64,000 nt of DNA, taken from contig OZ022257.1 of the NCBI GenBank assembly GCA_963978905.1, positions 31,511,274 to 31,575,273 of the forward strand. Reading direction: 5' to 3'. The notes beneath the pieces were generated by a model that saw only the letters and a list, made by a program, of their open reading frames with translations, searched no databases and had not been told where the DNA came from. Shown here piece by piece: positions 35,981 to 48,100 of this stretch. Source of the DNA: Trichostrongylus colubriformis. Taxonomy: Eukaryota > Nematoda > Chromadorea > Rhabditida > Trichostrongylidae. The position numbers and the translations under genes were made by a program. Position 1 is the stretch's first letter. The number at the start of each line of letters is the position of its first letter.

Positions 35981-35990
35981 TCTATTGCAG
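35981..35990 (+). promoter_or_regulatory. Probable spliced-leader trans-splice acceptor
   Basis: The sequence tctattgcag ends 9 bases before the ATG of exon 1, with no open reading frame joining it to an upstream exon. A T-rich acceptor just before the start codon is the usual site for spliced-leader addition in nematodes. It fixes 36000 as the start instead of the in-frame ATG at 35925, which lies upstream of the acceptor and would push the signal peptide inward. Confidence 0.7.
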
Positions 35991-35999
35991 AAGTCGCAC

Positions 36000-36153
36000 A
36001 TGAGGGACATGGTCCCACTGCTGTTATTGGCGTTAGTGGCGATGAGTGACGCCCATGTAGCTTTGACGTTCCCTGAGCCACGATATCCGGCACTGGATTT
36101 TCTCGATACATCGCGAACAATGGGACCGTGCGGTGTGCCGAAGCAACGTCAAG
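36000..36153 (+). CDS. Exon 1: signal peptide and start of X325/BIM1-like domain
   Basis: Encodes residues 1-51 and one base of codon 52. The start MRDMVPLLLLALVAMSDA is a clear signal peptide, and cleavage would expose His19. The first mature residues HVALTFPEPR, then DFLD and GPCGVPK, resemble the start of X325/BIM1 proteins (N-terminal His, Tyr/Phe-Pro-x-x-Arg, PCG). The donor is CAAG|gtgagt, phase 1. Confidence 0.88.
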
Positions 36154-39100
36154 GTGAGTTATCCATTCATGCCGTCGCTCCCACAAAATTTAAGCACGTG
36201 CTAGTGGGGAGCTGTGCACCATGGGAGTGACAACATCCTCAGCGTCTGTTACACAATACAAGAGCAAAAACACAAAAACATACTTTATAAAGCAAAGTGT
36301 CGGTTATTTTAGATATTGCATATATACAGTCTATTAAAGCCACGCGGCTTCTTCGCCCCTTGGTAAGCCATCGCTTATTTTGAGATGTCTATGAAACTGG
36401 CTGTGGATTTTTGCCCAAGTATGAGCTAAGACGAAAGTGGCCAATTCTTTCATCCGGAAGCGGTAAGCGTGGCGTCGAGGAGAATTTCCAAAGATTTGAC
36501 TACCCCTCTCCAAAAAAAGGGTCTCCATAACTTCCCATTCTTCAGGTTCCGTTATTTCTGCGGTTTCTACCACAGAAATGCGACTCGATGCGACTTATAA
36601 AGGAAATAAAGAGACTACGATTCAAAAAAACACTGAGGCCAAACTTCTGGCAAAATAAGAGAAATTAGAGTCTAACAAAATTTAGAACTTATATTCCGGA
36701 ACAAAAGCGCCGCCGACCACGGGTTATGGGCCTGTACTCTGATGACAAAGGAGAAGGGTTGAAAGACATACAAGTTATGCGGCAGAGAAAAAGGATGGAG
36801 AAAAGCTTTGAATCAAGCGGAAGTATTGTGATGCGCTCCACTGCGATTGCGGCGTCCTATTGCGGTAGCGACGCGGCTATGACGACGGAGCGCGTATCTT
36901 TCCAATAGTAAATTTGTACATTCTTTGATTACTTCTAACTTTACTTAGACTCCATCTTCCAAGTACTGTAAATATTTCACAATAAATTTCTCAAACCAAC
37001 CTATTGGCCGCCTGGTTTCCCTAATGGTTGAGTAGTTCTCTATGGAAATCCAATCAAGGAAAACTTTGAGAAAATTCGAAGATTTCACCTCAAATGGTCG
37101 TAACTTCCTCCAAACTTGGAGGCACAGTTCGCAACAATTTTCGTGCCTTGTCGTGTTCCATAATGAATCTGGGGGTCCTGAAGAACGTGAAAGTGAAGGA
37201 AAGACAAGGAAGACCTCCAAACACTGAAAATAAGGTGTTTTGAGCTTTTGTTTTGACGAGTTTCCAGTCACGTGATAATCTCATCCGATAAGGTTGCTGT
37301 CACATGGGAATTTCCCCTATCCTATCTTATCGCAGCCGATATCATGCCTCTTATCTTTGTAAAAGCCACCGTCGCCCGGCTGGCTAAATCGTGGATGGGT
37401 GTAGACCATTATGAGACTGTGGTAGCCATCTCATTTACCGGTTTACGCGTTCAGCATTCATCCTCGCGCGGCGGTGATGGCACACGGTTTGCTGTTGTGA
37501 CGGCCTACCATGGAACCGATATGCTCAGATTGTCGTGAACTATGTTTCTACCTTTATGAGTGCTGGTTTGTTGCACGAGGTGTGCGAGTTTGCCGCTTTC
37601 TATGTCCACTTGGAATATACCATATTTCTATAAAGAAAGAAGTTGTTTTGACAGCCGAAGCATTTTCTTGCCGAAGTGGCAAGATCTTCTCTCGATCCCT
37701 TAGAGAAGGATCCATTGTGTCTACAATGCCTCCACTACACAAATCTTGCTCTCAGTAAACCAAAGGGGCGGCGACTAGCGTGTGCCGGCCTCGCTGCGGG
37801 ATGCGCCGTGCATGAGGACTTCATTCACTTTGTTGGTGATACAATCTTTTCGGCCCGCATGGGGCTCGCCAGTACCAGTTTACGTGCTTGCAATCATAAG
37901 AAGAGCTTTCTCGAGTATTCATCCATCCTATGAGCGCGTTTGGTTGCAAAAGCTTTACACCTTGTTCGCAGTCCACAATCGCAAGGAGACTCGGGGAGCA
38001 GCATACCCTTCGATTCTGTTCACGTTTTGCGTCGTCCATCATAGGGCTCTCCAGATCTGCAGACTACCTTTCATGGAAGTGGTCTGAAAATGGTATTCTG
38101 AATGATGAATTTAGTTGGAGTTTGTCTCCTCTTCTGGCAGCACAGGTGGTAAATTCATTGAGCAAGCGAATTCAAGTGTACATTGGAGTGAATTAAAAGC
38201 CTGCAAAAAGCAAAAAAGTGAAGGATAAGGGAATGGAGACTGTGACCGAACTTCTATCAAGCATGAAGCCTAACCACTTCAACACTCCCTGACGAAAAGC
38301 TTTCTTTGAATTGTCTAAGCCACTAGACAATTCCACCTCTTTCCCAACCTGGAAAGCAAATCTGAGCTCAGAATTCCCAGATAAGCAGCTTTAACCTCAC
38401 TGCGAATGTCCACAGTGTCCTACTGGCCTTTTTGAAACAAGTTTGCGGATTTGACATTAGCAATTTTTGGCGAGACTGCCATGAGAGGCATGCTATTATG
38501 TTCGAAATTTGCCCCCAAGGTGCATAGCACGGAAGTTGCAGCGCTTTCTGTAATGCATACAACACTGGAAGTGGAATGAGACAATAACAACAGTGGAAGT
38601 AAGAGCATGATCATAGCCATTCAGCACGCACATAGCAAGACTTTTCTCTTGGATTGCAAACTCCTTCTCAAATTTGTCTATGCGAGTGGAAAACGATTGC
38701 GCTTGTAGTGACATCCATCGAATACGGCTTTTGAATCGAGGTCGGCGCAAACCACTCTGTCACTGCTTTACCGAAAAAAACGATTCGCTCCCGATGACGG
38801 TACATAGCCATTTAAACGGAGCTTGAATAAAGACATGATTAGGCGAAAACCGGACTGGAGCGTTGAAAAAATTTCTGGTCGACACGAAAAATGCTGCTAT
38901 CGAGTTCTATTGTATCTAGATGAATAATATCATCAGTTTCAGCACATTATACAAGCCTCGCAGTGGGCAGCACTTACAACTTTACATGGAGAATGCAATA
39001 TCCACATCAGGTCAGCTCTAAGATATTGTTCATGTGTGGTTTACTAATTTCACAATAGGAAAAGCAATCGTCCTCCCACGGAGAGGTTCTAACTTCCCAT

Positions 39101-42100
39101 GAAACTTTCAAAGGCGACTTAGGTGGATCCAAATACGGCACCCATAACTCGCATCATCGCATTGCTTACCGAACGCCGCAAAGCGAATTTTCTGTCCTAA
39201 TGGCATACACCCAATTAAAGGTGGTGAAGGAGCACTCACAAGGGAAGAAAGGAATTTCCCTAGAATAGTGATAAAGTTTTCTCGGTCATCGGATCTAATG
39301 AGATTACAGCTCTACAGCAGATTCTAAACAATTCTGCTTGAAGTCATCACACAAAACTGGTAGATACTACTTGTTTCCTCCTGTTGAGGTCATCTCTGTT
39401 ATCGGAATTTCCATCGCATTCTCCCTCATCACAACTGTTCGCAAGCCTCTATTGCCACACTGTTGTCACCGCTTCTAGCACGAGTCGAATGGTGAGCGAC
39501 ACGGCACGTTGTGAGTGGATTGTGACTCTAGTGAATGATCAATAAAAGTTCAACCTCAAAAAATACGAAGTGAATTATCTGCTCTAATATCTAATTATCT
39601 GCCATCTATTATCTGTTATTTACCATCTAATATCTAATTAGTGAATTATCTAAAGGGATCGCAGTACTCAAATTACTGTGCTTATTTGAGGAAGTTTCGG
39701 GGGAGTAGCATGTATGGCAGCGCAAATTTCGATTTTAAACAAGTTCAGCTGTGCGAAATTAGCCACTTTTTGGGCTGTCTTGAACAGCTGCCCGGTATGC
39801 CCCAGTTACAGGGAAACGGTTCCAGCTTCTGTATTATTGAGAGGAGACCCACATTGATATTGATAATGATAAGTGATAACGATTAATTCCGAGAGCCTTC
39901 TTTAGCTTTATCTTGCGTGAGGCGTGCTCCACCTCCCACTCTTTTATCGGCAGGACCATATCTTGTGCTAGTGTAGGTTTGCGGAAAACCGCTGCAGTCG
40001 ATCGGTAAAGGGCCGTGTAGAAAAGCCAGAGAACGCCTCGATCCTCGTGCTTGTTGTCTGCGGTCTTCCCAATGCGCCCCCCATGACCATGGTGACCGAG
40101 AGTCGCGAGGACGAGCCTCAAACGATGTCTCACGACATCGTTCGAGCTCCGCTTTAGTCGCTTCGTTTCTCTCTTCGAGTCTCTTTGTAGCGCTGTATCG
40201 ATTCCTTCACAGCATCGCGGCACGCTTTCCCCATGTAGCACGCTCCGGTACTGTGGACGCAGGGTTACGGCGAGTGACCTACCCTTCAAGTCCGATGCTG
40301 TCATAGCCGATGCTGTAGCACAATGCAGAAGCCCTTCCACAGTCATAGTTCTGAGACATGTCGTATCCTTCTGTTTCTCTCGCTCTCTGGAGGGCGCTGA
40401 GGTCGAAGCGAAGCCAATGGTCTCCATTGAAGCAGTTCTGATCGGTCGTTGAGGCGATGGTACGGTAGTTGAAGCTCAGATCCGTAAACAATTTCCCTGT
40501 CTCGACGCTTTGGACCTGTGCACTCAAATCCTGTGACGCTTTTTTCTCCAGGTCCCTTAAGGTCGCCGTTTGCTTTAGTGCACTTAGAGCTCGTGCTTCC
40601 ATCTGCGCTGCTCCGGAGCCGTGTGCGTGTTGAGGCACAGGTCCCGACCCTCGAGTAGACATCCCATTGAGGCGGTGAGTACCCCACAGTTAGCCGGTTC
40701 ACCCGCTACGTCACTTCGCCGCTTCGAAGCCAGTGGTAAGATTCGCGGCGGATTACCCCTACAACTGCCTTCGAATTACTCCATCGCAAGGCAGGGAGAC
40801 GTTCATTTTTTGCCTGTATTTTCGCTGGAATTTATGGAAGGGTGGAAGAGGTGATATAATTCCTCTGTGCAAGAAGGGAATTTCGCGTCCCTTCAGAAGG
40901 TGCTCTAGCTTTCCATTTTCAGCGGCAGTGTCAATTTTCATACCAGTACCTCCACCTTATAACGTATTAGGTTGTCCCAAAAGTCTTGTAGGATTTTTCC
41001 AAAAAAAATCAATAACTCTTGTTTACTTCTAGGCAAGTCCAGGCGGTTCAGGAGTATGGTAGAAGGTGCTCTAAGCTTTCTAACGAAATATATATTGACC
41101 CACCAGATTCCGTGGAGAGATCTACAATGCCCGTAATCGCTACCCACCCAACACGCGGTGTCACTTACTATGAGTGAACTTGCGGCATCAAAGCGACGGA
41201 AGTTTGCCACTCCATCAACGCTGCATGGGCAAGGGATGTGTGAGCTACGAGACCGTGCGCCGTTAGTTCATCAGCTTCAACACCGGCGAGATTGACATGG
41301 AAGAAAAATCACGCTCAGGACCGTGCTACTTCTGGGATGCGGAAGGAATGCTTTCCACAAGAGGTCTGGTGCAAGGAGAGAGAGTCACCGCTGCCGTATA
41401 CCCACCAGCTCCAGCAGCTCACCTCGCTGTTCGAGAAAAGCGCCGGGAAAGGTCCGCGGTCACCCTCCTCCATGACGACGACCACTCCCATTTTGCGAAA
41501 AAGTACCCACGCCAAGCTACAAGTGCTCGGCTGGAGGTGTTAACCCACCCGCCATACTCTCCAGACATTGCCCCTTCTGACTATCACCTTACCCATCCTC
41601 TTGGATCCTTCCAGGCCAAGAGAAAAACCATTGACTATGACCTACTTTCAAAGGTGATCGCTGAATTCTTCGACTCTCGGAACCCAGAGTTCTGGGAGGA
41701 GGGAGTCAACGATCTACCTATGAGGTGGCAGAGTGTTGTCGATAACAATGGTCAATACGAGTTGCCTAATTGTTGTTTGTTTGAAGAAAAAAATAATAAA
41801 AAGTGTTGGTCGAAAAAATTCCTACAAGTCTTTTGGGACAACCCAATATATGCCATGCCTACCACTAGTGAGCCAGGCGTGCCTCGAAGTGCCATAAGGC
41901 AGCTCTAAATTTGCCATCCGTCCGATGTGATTCAGTCCATAGCTTCCAATCACCCGAATGTCATTTTCAACAAACTAATCATTTCAGGGTGGCTACCGAA
42001 TACTTCTCATTGATAAGGACGGGAACACCGTTGAGGAACTCGCGCCCCTCAATGGAATCGAGTTTGCAGGGACTGATGATCAGACGTGAGCATTATATGC

Positions 42101-45100
42101 ACCATAAATAGCGATCTCATAAGATTCTCTGATCGGAATCAATTGAATCTATTGTATCTTATGAGCAATGATATCATTCTAATCATGGAATGCCCGAATA
42201 TCCAAATATTCAGTCTACCAATCTGATTATCGCGTGGTGTGCCTTTGAGTGGATAACTTGTCTGCTCAAGGCCCGTGTTTCTGGCAATCTAGGCGAAACC
42301 TGTTATTCGTGCAGATTGCCCTAATGTAAAGTTCATGTTAAGCACGGAAGTGAGCGTGTAATGTTCTGATCTCATGGCTCTTAAACCAATCAAACGCTTC
42401 ACTGTTAGCCCAGTTTTAGCAAGCGTAGTGCATACTTGGTTGCGAGCTTAACCATACTGACAAGATCCCTTATCTTCAGATCGCAGTCGCAAAATATTCG
42501 TTTTACTCGCGCCTGCTCTGAATGTACAGTGGTACTCGAGCGACAGGCACTGGAATGGGGAAAAAGTTATCGATTTAGAAGTTGTGCGGATGTTAATGTT
42601 CTGGAAACCATACCAGGTAAGTGTCCAACAGAAATGCATTTACAGAATTGCAGATCTCGCTGTAAAAACATCAGCATCTATACACCAAAAACCTCCCACA
42701 GCAATCTTGCTGTTCTTGTTTAGTATTCGCAATTTTACACCACAGGAAAAGAACTTGAAACCAACAAGTTTTTCACGAGTCGCAATTGTTTACTAACCTC
42801 ACACTGAACTTGACTTTTCTGCTCCGCAATGGTCATAGTATTAAACTTGTAGGACTGTGTGGGGGTGGGGAGGGGGGAGGGTAAGTGGGCAAACTGTCAA
42901 TACTTTTGCCGCACCCTGCACATTGAATTCACCATATTTTAGGAGATTATGCTTTGAAGATATGATAAAATTAGGAAATATGTCCACGACTTGGGCTTCG
43001 TTTATCAACTAGCCGTTGGAGAAGCCCCAGTGCCCAGCTTACGTTGCGCTGAAAAGTTTTCGAGGAAGTTGGTAAAAACGAGAAAGGAAAACATGGAAGC
43101 AGCTCTCTCAATAGAAGCCACTCTATCTTACCACACTTTACATAGTGCTACAGACGTTTCACACACTTTGAAGGTGGCAGTTCACAAGCATGTAGAACTT
43201 CTTTGGAACTGTTTCAGAAGATGATCAGTGCAGCGGTCATGGTACATTGGTTAACAGTCGTTGTGTATGTGAGCATGGTTACAAAGGTGACATTTGCCAG
43301 TATCAAAGTAAGTGGATTCGGCACCCCTTTCACCTCTTTGGTCCCACCAAAGCTCCTTATTGCTTTGATGTTAGGTCCATCACATTATCCATGTGGATAC
43401 ATAATCACCATATAGTTCTCACTCCAGTTTCTCTTTTACCTATATATCGCACCCTACGCACACTACTGCGCTGAACACACGATGCGTTCTAGTAAGTTCC
43501 ATCTGCATCACAATTTACCCTTTCCGCATAGAGGCACGGCACTATGAAGTGAAGCTTGCACCAGTTTTCTTGCCTGATTATGTAACGCTCATCACTTTTG
43601 GAAATTAGGACACCTAAAGGCAGTGGTAGGGGTGATTTGGTTGCATCGTTCATTCCAGTCTTTGATATTGACCGGTGGACGTATACACCACGAAGGTTAA
43701 CACGTCAAGCACCACATCATTTCTATCGATACGATATTGATACGATACGATGAGTATCATTCTGCCATGATGCTCATTACTCCACACCTCAGTCACTCCT
43801 CGGCAGGGTCGACCCTGGAAGGCGGACAGAGCCAAGAAAGGCGGCTGGAGCTGAAAAGGCCGCCTCCGCCACAGCTCAGCGGTGCTTTCTTTCGTGGGAG
43901 ACTTCGCCGCAGTTAAGCTTCCTAGGCCTCTAGTTTTCGAGTGAATATCTTCTTTTGGGAGCCTCTTATCACCTACATTATCCCTATCACTGTCTTTAAG
44001 GGTACATTGAATTCACCATATTGTCTTTGAACGGTCGATAGTTCTAGTTACCTTCGTTAGAGAGTTATCACTGAAACGTACTCACATAGGCAAAGAGACA
44101 AAATCGCGAATGCTCGAAGCGCTCATCTTCTCGAGTGACTTTATCCTTCGTACGAATGAACATCATTTTCTCGATCGATTTCCCTCACGCAATCCGTCAA
44201 ATGTTTCATTCAGCTGGGTATGAACGCGGCCCGGTGTATGATGCTGAGAGGGGTACATCGGGATTTCATACACTTGAGCAGTTGCGCTTGGTTGTTTCTG
44301 ATAGAGGAGCAGGAACGAAATGTTCTCATGATCGATACATAGTTACTTTTTGCGCACACTGGGTAGAAGCGGACACCGTCCGCGCCACTCCGCCTTGTTA
44401 ACTGTGAACGCAGGCACGTAGGCTCAGCGACTTCACCAGGGTGTTAGGCTGGCCGTATGGAGTCAATGATTCCGGAGCCCTCCTACAGTACAGGAAGGAT
44501 GCATCTGAAGGGACATTAATAGGGTACTGTTGTAAGCTAATGAATGTGGATCTCTTCAAACCATTTGTAAGAACGATGGAGCTCCAGCAGCTTGGTACTC
44601 GTCTGCCTGGTGCCCAGCCCGGCCAGGGAGAGGTAGAGGAGAAAAAGGATTATGTGCGTGGGAACCCCGACTTGTATACGCCACGGATTTCAGATCCACA
44701 TATATCTAACTGCTTGCCTGTGAGGAAGGTCACGGAGAAAGAGCTCCGCAAGAGATCTAGAATAACAGTGCTCCTTATGAGGGTGTTCCTCGACCTTCTA
44801 TTTTCGCTTTTCTTGTTTTATCTGCCCAACAGTAAGGAGCTCGCTTTCATTTTCAACGGGCTTCTGAATTATTGTTTTTACTGCTTTTGAGAATGCGCCA
44901 TGTCGTCAAGAGTGGCGCTTGAACCATATTTCATCAGCAAAGCGACTAAATCCATCATTCATAATTCTAGCCAATTGCCACCTGGATGAAGATTGCCTCA
45001 ATGGTGGGAAATGCATAGAGGAGCCCAATTCAATCGCCTCCGCTAGTTGCTATTGCACATACGGATTTTTCGGAAGAAACTGCAAACAAAGTAAGTGGTT

Positions 45101-48100
45101 TTTGAAGATTTCTTGACAGTACTATAAAACTGTAATATTAGAGCTCAAAGTACAACTCAATGTAATGCAGTGAGAGGTCTCATGAATCGCAATGATGCTC
45201 ATAGATGTTCCGAATTTTAGGGACAATTATGTTCATCACGTAAGCACGCTTCAGCGCCGCGTTGGAAATTTGTAAAGTGGGACGAAATTTCCACTACCCC
45301 TTTGGAAAAATTCAGAGTGTACAGCTGTGGTCGCCTTAGTACTTTGCGGCGATGCTGCATGTTACAAGTGGAGGGCGTCGCAGCGTGTTCGACCGGTAAT
45401 TCAGCAAGTAGCGCCGCTAAGTTCGAAGAGCAATAGGCTACGGTCAATTACCAATTTTGTAAGGAAAGGTACGGCCACTGACCCATTGTAAGTATTTTAC
45501 ATTCAGCTTACGAACGTGGAAACGACGAATGTTTCGCTTACACAAGCATTGATGAGAAACGATTCACAGCTTATGGAATGTTCACTCCAGCCTGTTTCAA
45601 TAAGGAGAAGCTCACCGACAACGACTTCGTGTACTATCGTAAAATTAAGGTGGTCCATCACATTTTCACGGGTGTGTACGCTTATGTCAGGATTTCGCAC
45701 CGCGGCATGTCGCAAGCGAAGCATTGCGGATGAGCTAAAGGAGTCATGTGGTTGGGTCTCGAAGCGATCACAAGTCACCTGCGTATCGCGCCTCTAACAT
45801 TTGCGTGTAATCGCTCTAAGACCCAACTACCGCGACGCGCATAGCTCGCACACACTGCGTCGCACGCCGCTAGTGGTCGTGCGAAACACGTACACGTAAC
45901 ACGTAAATCAGGCTGATGGAAATAGGGTGTGTACCTTTATGTCAGGATTTCGCACGACCACTAGCGGCGTGCGAAATCCTGACATAAAGGTACACACCCT
46001 ATTTCCATCAGCCTGATTTACGTGTTCTTTCATGGCCTTTGTTTTTGTAGCATTTGAAAGAACGCTTTCTATGTGGAGTATGTCACGGTGAAGGAAAGCC
46101 AGGATTCCAAAGCAACGGCGTACGACGTGGTGCGCGCAGATTGTGCACGCTAAAGCCGCCTTCATGCTCTGCAGTAGTGATGCCGGCATTGACGCTGGCA
46201 TTGGTGTCGGCAGAGCGGGGCGAGCAGAGTGGGGTTCGACAGGCGCGGAATGCGACGCGAGACCGCGTGTCTCTGTCTTCAGTCATCACTGCTAACGTTA
46301 ATGCTGCCGTCAGCGCTATGATGATATGAAGGCGAACCAAGCTCTATCCGCAACCGCTTTTTTTCAAAATTTGTGTCTCGCTGTCGGAAGCGCATTTGCG
46401 GGTAGCTTGCCATATGTACATAGCCGTGGGTATCTAGTCTCACGCACAACACTTTTTCATTCCTTCCGTTCTGCTCTGGTCCAGAATCTAATGGAGGGGT
46501 GTAGAAAATTACTCAATGAAGCAATTTCCTTGAAGATAAAGTAATCCCAAGAAGTTGACTGTAAATCAGCCCATGTAGCATTTGGTCCGAATTACCGAAC
46601 TGTGACACCCACCGTTTGTCGACAGGCTAGATAGGTTTTAAGTTGGGAGCCGGACTTTTATGGTTAGTAGCCGTGTTCTCCTGAAAGCAATCAAATGCAC
46701 CGCTGCCATATGTCACAGATCAGTGTGACTCCGAACCGTACTGAGGCGGCTATCGAAAACATGGATGCGACAACAATAAACGGAGAGAATGCATAGAGAT
46801 CACATCTGTCGGATTATTCCTATTTCATTCCGTCTCTCCTTTGCTACTGCAAACTTAGTATTTCCATTAAAAGTCCCAGAGGGCAGCTTAATCATTGTGA
46901 ATGCTGCACTTTGGTAGCTAGCAAGCGTATGCAGATTTGTCTCGTTTGTTGTCTGTTGTCGTTTGAGGATAGCAAACTCAATCAAGTAGGAAGTCTGTTA
47001 CCAAGGATATTCACCTAGGGTGGTCAAATCAGCCCTACTGTTCAGGTATGGACATTTCCTTTTCAGAACGATGTCGAGATTATTCTGGATTTTGCTTCGA
47101 CGTCATGGGTGTCGATCGGATGGCGTCCGGAAGGCTTGGACAAGTCCTGCAGACTCTTCCCTGATTTGGAAGGTAAGCACATTTGAGGTTTCCGGGGCGA
47201 TATACTCAAAATACGGGCGAATCACCCAAAAGCGACAGCGCGGTAATCGCAAGGTTACTAAACCCAGATTTGAAGTACGAAAGTCACTTGCGTGACCATC
47301 TTACAATGCTTCCCTAATAAACCGTCAAATGGATTATGCGGTGCTGTCGCAATGGGGGGGGGGGGGGGTATTCAGGCGTATATTTTTGCCTGAAGCACAG
47401 TGCAAAGAAGAAGGGTTCCTCTTACCTCCTACTATTCTTTGTGTGAGAGTAACGCTGTAATAAGACAGCAGACCACACCTAATGGCTAACTTCACGGTGA
47501 GCCGGGTGGGTTACCTCGTATAATAATGAAAGCCGAGGTTCCTAGCAAATGGTGGAAATAAATTTTGAAAAAAACCTTGAAAAATTCGGTATTTGATATT
47601 TCTCGGCTATCATCAATGTCCGCTACTGCACGAGCTAGTGAAGGCGCTAGACAAGAAAACCACACAAAGGAGTCGCGAAGTGGGCCACATTAAGGAAAGT
47701 AGAGCGAGAGTGCTTTTCGAAGCATGTTTTACCACTTCTCCCACTAACCACGTGCGCGGTGTGGTTGCTCCTTCGGCCTCTGATTGAGCGGCATCGAGTC
47801 CTTAGGAGTGACCGTCATACTGCACTAAGATATAGGATGCAACCTCGCCTGTCCTATATTGGTCTGTCTACCCAAAAAAATAGTGAACCGTTGTGAGTAT
47901 CGCGAGGTGTGGCTATAATGTGGAATAGTGCAATCAGAGATTTCAAGTGAAATTGGCTAAAACGTAAACCGTACTTCTCAAGTTGATGACGGTCGTAAAT
48001 TCCAAGACAAAGTCGCTTATTCAAAACCAAGAGCGCCTGTACTCCAACCATAATTCACCCAGCGTGTAGATAGCTGCATACAGGGAGTGCCAAAAACGTA

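Noticed and set aside
35925..36230. 101-codon open frame as the gene start and as a stand-alone protein
   Set aside because: Its upstream ATG lies before a strong splice acceptor and its tail reads past a good donor at 36154.
44441..44890. 149-codon open frame in intron 5
   Set aside because: No signal, motif or matching splice sites. The flanking exons 5 and 6 join in phase without it.
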